A stretch of DNA of 7,838 nucleotides, taken from positions 1 through 7,838 of the forward strand of contig CAZEJK010000242.1 in the NCBI GenBank assembly GCA_964512045.1, read 5' to 3'. Within the stretch, counting starts at the first letter, position 1, and each line of letters begins with the position of its first letter. Source of the stretch: CAZEJK01 sp964512045. Its GTDB lineage: Bacteria; Acidobacteriota; Thermoanaerobaculia; Thermoanaerobaculales; Sulfomarinibacteraceae. This document shows positions 5,698 through 7,838 of the stretch, piece after piece. The position numbers and the translations under genes are program-made. The notes under the pieces were generated by a model, which was not told the DNA's origin, searched no databases, and saw nothing but the letters and a program-made list of their open reading frames with translations.

Positions 5698-6819
5698 TCA
5701 AGAACGTCGCGTGCTCTTCGAGCCGGACCCCTGCTTCAGCGACGATTCCTGCTCGTCCTCACCGCCCGATCGTTCCTTCGGAAACAGGTCCTTGAGCGGT
5801 CCCACGAGCTCGCCAAGCGTTGCGTGCAGAGGCCCGCCCGCGGCACCGCGTCCCTGCGGTTTGCGTTGTCCGCGGGCCTGGCGACCGCCACCACGCGGCG
5901 CGCCCTGGCCACGACGGTCGCGACGCTCCGTCTGGCGCCGCTGCTCGGCGAAGTGGGCCTTGCGTCGTTCGAAGAACGGATCTCGGGCCGCATGAAACCG
6001 CTGCCACAGCTCCTCGTCACGGTCACGGCCAGCCGAGCCCGCCTGCTTCCAGGCATCCATGAGCTCTTGCATCTCGGCAAAGGTGCCGTCCCAGTCGGTG
6101 GAGTCGGCGAGCGCTTCTGCCTTGCTGATGAGCTCTTCCTTTGCTGCCCGAGCCGCACCCCGGCTCTTCTTCAGCTCACCATAATGCTCGGACCGGCGTG
6201 AGAAGAAGGCCTTGCGCGCGGTCCGAAACCGCTGCCAGAGCTCCTCGTCCTCGTCTCCTCCCGCAGAGGCCGTGCGCTTCCATTGCTCCATCAGCTCGTT
6301 CATCTCGTCGCCGGTAGATCTCCATGCCGTTGAGGTGGAGAGCTCTTCTGCCCGCCGGGCAAGCTCCGCTCGAGCCTTCCGGCTCGCCTCGATCTCCGCT
6401 TCCAGACGATCGATCTCCGCATACGCGCGCTCCAGGAGCCCGGCGAAGTCACCGATCGCCTCGGCACCCTCGACCCAGGTGGCGAACGATTGCATCGACT
6501 TCAGGTGGCGGACGAGGTTGTGGGAGCCACTCACCTCTTTCTGCACGACAGCGAACCGGCTCTCCAGCTCCTCGAACCGGGCCACGAGGGCTCCGACGGT
6601 CGCGGCACCGTTCTCTCCTCGCACCCTCCCGACGACGCGGCTACCGAAGAACCGTCCGCCGCGGACGTGGATGTAGCCATGCAGATCGATGTACAGCGGG
6701 GAGTCGTCGTCCGGCCACTCCGGTGGCGGCACCGATGGCGTCGGCGCTTCCTTCGGCTCCGGCTCGTCCAGATCCAGCAGCCCGTTCTCGGTCACGTTGA
6801 GGTCGTCCTTGGTCCCCAT
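5698..6819 (-). CDS. DUF349 repeat protein with Arg/Gly-rich C-terminal region
   Basis: The protein has 373 residues and no signal peptide or membrane segment. Residues 1-40 are acidic, Pro-rich and probably disordered, with VPPPEW at 30-35. Residues 41-68 form a short beta-like segment (PLYIDLHGYIHVRGGRFFG) that I do not recognise. Residues 70-160 are helical, probably coiled coil. Two DUF349 repeats follow, about 148-215 and 227-296, sharing AEEL/AEAL, a Trp, then EQWKR/DAWKQ, DEELWQRF and a closing FF.RR. Residues 298-329 are Arg/Gly-rich with RGG and RG steps, and the tail is charged. DUF349 proteins are widespread and not functionally defined; the basic low-complexity tail would suit nucleic-acid binding, but that is inference. 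ATG 6819 has only a weak ribosome-binding site; a TACACT box lies 24 bases upstream. The gene follows the metallo-hydrolase on the same strand after 69 bases. Confidence 0.85.
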   Translation of the reverse strand: MGTKDDLNVTENGLLDLDEPEPKEAPTPSVPPPEWPDDDSPLYIDLHGYIHVRGGRFFGSRVVGRVRGENGAATVGALVARFEELESRFAVVQKEVSGSHNLVRHLKSMQSFATWVEGAEAIGDFAGLLERAYAEIDRLEAEIEASRKARAELARRAEELSTSTAWRSTGDEMNELMEQWKRTASAGGDEDEELWQRFRTARKAFFSRRSEHYGELKKSRGAARAAKEELISKAEALADSTDWDGTFAEMQELMDAWKQAGSAGRDRDEELWQRFHAARDPFFERRKAHFAEQRRQTERRDRRGQGAPRGGGRQARGQRKPQGRGAAGGPLHATLGELVGPLKDLFPKERSGGEDEQESSLKQGSGSKSTRRS

Positions 6820-6843
6820 GCCAACCGTTCCGATCGGCCACCG

Positions 6844-6852
6844 AGTGTACCA
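6844..6852 (-). promoter_or_regulatory. Putative extended -10 promoter of the DUF349 gene
   Basis: Minus strand TGG-TACACT fits an extended -10. It predicts transcription starting near 6837 and a leader of about 17 bases. No clear -35 box is seen, as expected for extended -10 promoters. The same GGTACACT octamer precedes the next gene upstream (7635-7642). Confidence 0.45.
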
Positions 6853-6888
6853 CGAGGCCAGGAACAGGCCAGGACCCGTTGCGTACCG

Positions 6889-7611
6889 CTACTGCTGTGA
6901 AGGCACTGCAAGCACCTGGCCAACGCCAGCAGGGCGGAACCGGTCACCGAACGCATTCTCGAAACGCCGGATCGCGGGCTCGCCCGTACAGTGTGTCGGT
7001 GCCACTCGTTCGATCTCGAGGTCCAACAGCAGTCCCACGACCTTGTCGATCGTCTCCGGTCGCGTCCGGAATAGATGGAACCCTCCAACCGCAAGGGCCA
7101 CGGCGCCCGGGACGATCTCCTGAGCACGCTGGATGATCTCGACGATTCCGGGATGGGAGCAGCCGGTCACCACAACGGAGCCTTCCGCCGTGGCCACGAC
7201 CAACGACTGCTCGGGCGGAGTCCCGGCAAGCTCCCCTGTCAGATAGACACCGGGCTGGATCTCGACCTGGCTCGCCGATTGGGACACCGAACCTCCGGCC
7301 TGCTGAGCCGTCGCGATCAGCTCCGACGAGGAGGAAGCCGGCAGATGCACGGTGACCGGACCGGTCTTCGCGAGAGCTTCCCGCAGCCCACCGGTGTGGT
7401 CCCAGTGATCGTGGGAGATAACGATCTCGTCGATGCCCCTCAGGTCGACACCGAGCTCCTCTGCCGCCGCACAGAGCAGCTGGCCATCTGCGCCCGTATC
7501 GAACAGAATCCTGCCGGCGGGATGCTCGACCAGGGCCGCGAAGCCCCAATCGCTCGGCGCACGTTCGGTCGTGGTGGTGTTGTCGTACAGAACCGTCACA
7601 CGTACAGCCAT
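6889..7611 (-). CDS. Metallo-beta-lactamase-fold hydrolase, COG1237 type
   Basis: The protein has 240 residues, cytoplasmic, with no signal peptide. The metal site is SHDHWDHTGGL (66-76; His67, His69, Asp71, His72), preceded by ILFDTGADG (35-43). Later family blocks are EQSLVV (134-139), VVTGCSHPGIVEII (148-160), AVGGFHLF (174-181) and APTHCTGEPAIRRF (204-217), the last two supplying the remaining metal ligands. This order is that of COG1237, often annotated as 7,8-dihydropterin-6-yl-methyl-4-(beta-D-ribofuranosyl)aminobenzene 5'-phosphate synthase after an archaeal enzyme. The true substrate of bacterial members is mostly unknown, so I do not carry that name over. ATG 7611 has a GGAGG Shine-Dalgarno 5 bases upstream; the open frame extends to 7812 but the extra residues are Gly/Trp-rich and unlike the family. 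Confidence 0.9.
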   Translation of the reverse strand: MAVRVTVLYDNTTTTERAPSDWGFAALVEHPAGRILFDTGADGQLLCAAAEELGVDLRGIDEIVISHDHWDHTGGLREALAKTGPVTVHLPASSSSELIATAQQAGGSVSQSASQVEIQPGVYLTGELAGTPPEQSLVVATAEGSVVVTGCSHPGIVEIIQRAQEIVPGAVALAVGGFHLFRTRPETIDKVVGLLLDLEIERVAPTHCTGEPAIRRFENAFGDRFRPAGVGQVLAVPSQQ

Positions 7612-7634
7612 GGCGCCCTCCAGGGGTACCTTCC

Positions 7635-7640
7635 AGTGTA
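7635..7640 (-). promoter_or_regulatory. Putative -10 box of the metallo-hydrolase gene
   Basis: Minus strand TACACT sits 23 bases upstream of the ATG at 7611, predicting a leader of about 17 bases that just includes the GGAGG ribosome-binding site. A TTGCGG lies upstream at a long 19-base spacing and is a doubtful -35. Confidence 0.45.
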
Positions 7641-7737
7641 CCTCCAACGCGGCCGCGGGCCGCAACCAAAGGGCTCCTCCGAAGCTGCCGGTCCCGCGCC
7701 CGCGTAGGTGTAAGGTATTAGCGGTTGGGTATGAGCT

Positions 7738-7758
7738 CCCCCACCCACCCATCTGCCC
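7738..7758 (-). other. G-quadruplex-forming motif
   Basis: On the minus strand this is four G-tracts in the pattern G3-N5-G3-T-G3-T-G5, which meets the standard intramolecular G-quadruplex rule with two single-base loops. It lies about 130 bases upstream of the metallo-hydrolase start. Beyond it, to the window end, there is no supported gene. Confidence 0.5.
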
Positions 7759-7838
7759 ATGCTGCAAGCGCCTCCACCACTCTTCGATGCCTGAAGCTCC
7801 CAGAGCATGCATTGGGGCGGGCGGGCGGCATTAAGAAT

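Noticed and set aside
5643..5700. The convergent 51-base gap reads as plausible protein in one frame on each strand
   Set aside because: It is far too short to judge, and both the phosphatase and the DUF349 protein end where expected. No terminator hairpin with a T-tract was seen either.
7680..7838. Minus-strand fragments resembling pieces of 16S rRNA (GCTAATACC) or SRP RNA (GGCAGATGGG)
   Set aside because: Only isolated short words match. The conserved surroundings are missing, including the SRP apical GGAA region, and spacing is wrong.

Overview
This window comes from a high-GC bacterial chromosome whose phylum cannot be fixed from the sequence. Third codon positions of the clear genes are mostly G or C, and long antisense open frames are common for that reason. 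The best-anchored part is an elongation factor P (EF-P) locus. It holds divergent epmB (minus strand) and efp-epmA (plus strand), which is the full core set for beta-lysylation of EF-P. This modification type is best known from Gammaproteobacteria but occurs elsewhere. The other genes and the hairpin repeats do not look enterobacterial, so I leave the taxon open.

Layout. Bases 1-160 hold the 5' part of a minus-strand gene for a four-helix-bundle protein of the 23S rRNA intervening-sequence (S23/IVP) type, cut by the window edge. Bases 164-302 form a long imperfect palindrome that would bury this gene's Shine-Dalgarno sequence. Bases 303-817 hold no convincing gene but are rich in secondary structure: a 20-base repeat present twice, several hairpins, and an 85-bp double-hairpin element resembling paired REP sequences. 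Bases 818-3429 are the EF-P modification locus. Next comes a CinA-family gene (3453-4619) whose C-terminal deamidase-like domain has lost the catalytic signature. A stand-alone SpoIIE/PP2C-type serine phosphatase (4735-5646) follows. It converges on a minus-strand gene for a two-repeat DUF349 protein (5698-6819), and upstream of that is a minus-strand COG1237-type metallo-beta-lactamase-fold hydrolase (6889-7611). The last 227 bases hold its promoter and a G-quadruplex motif but no supported gene.

How the genes work together. EpmB makes (R)-beta-lysine from lysine, EpmA attaches it to Lys34 of EF-P, and modified EF-P relieves ribosome stalling at proline runs. EpmB itself carries a Pro-Pro-Pro motif near its N-terminus, as does the DUF349 protein, so both may depend on EF-P. 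The genes right of epmA are not obviously tied to this pathway. The least ordinary part is the left 820 bases, a repeat- and hairpin-rich accessory segment. I found no CRISPR array, tRNA, rRNA or complete mobile element, and no convincing wholly new multi-gene system.
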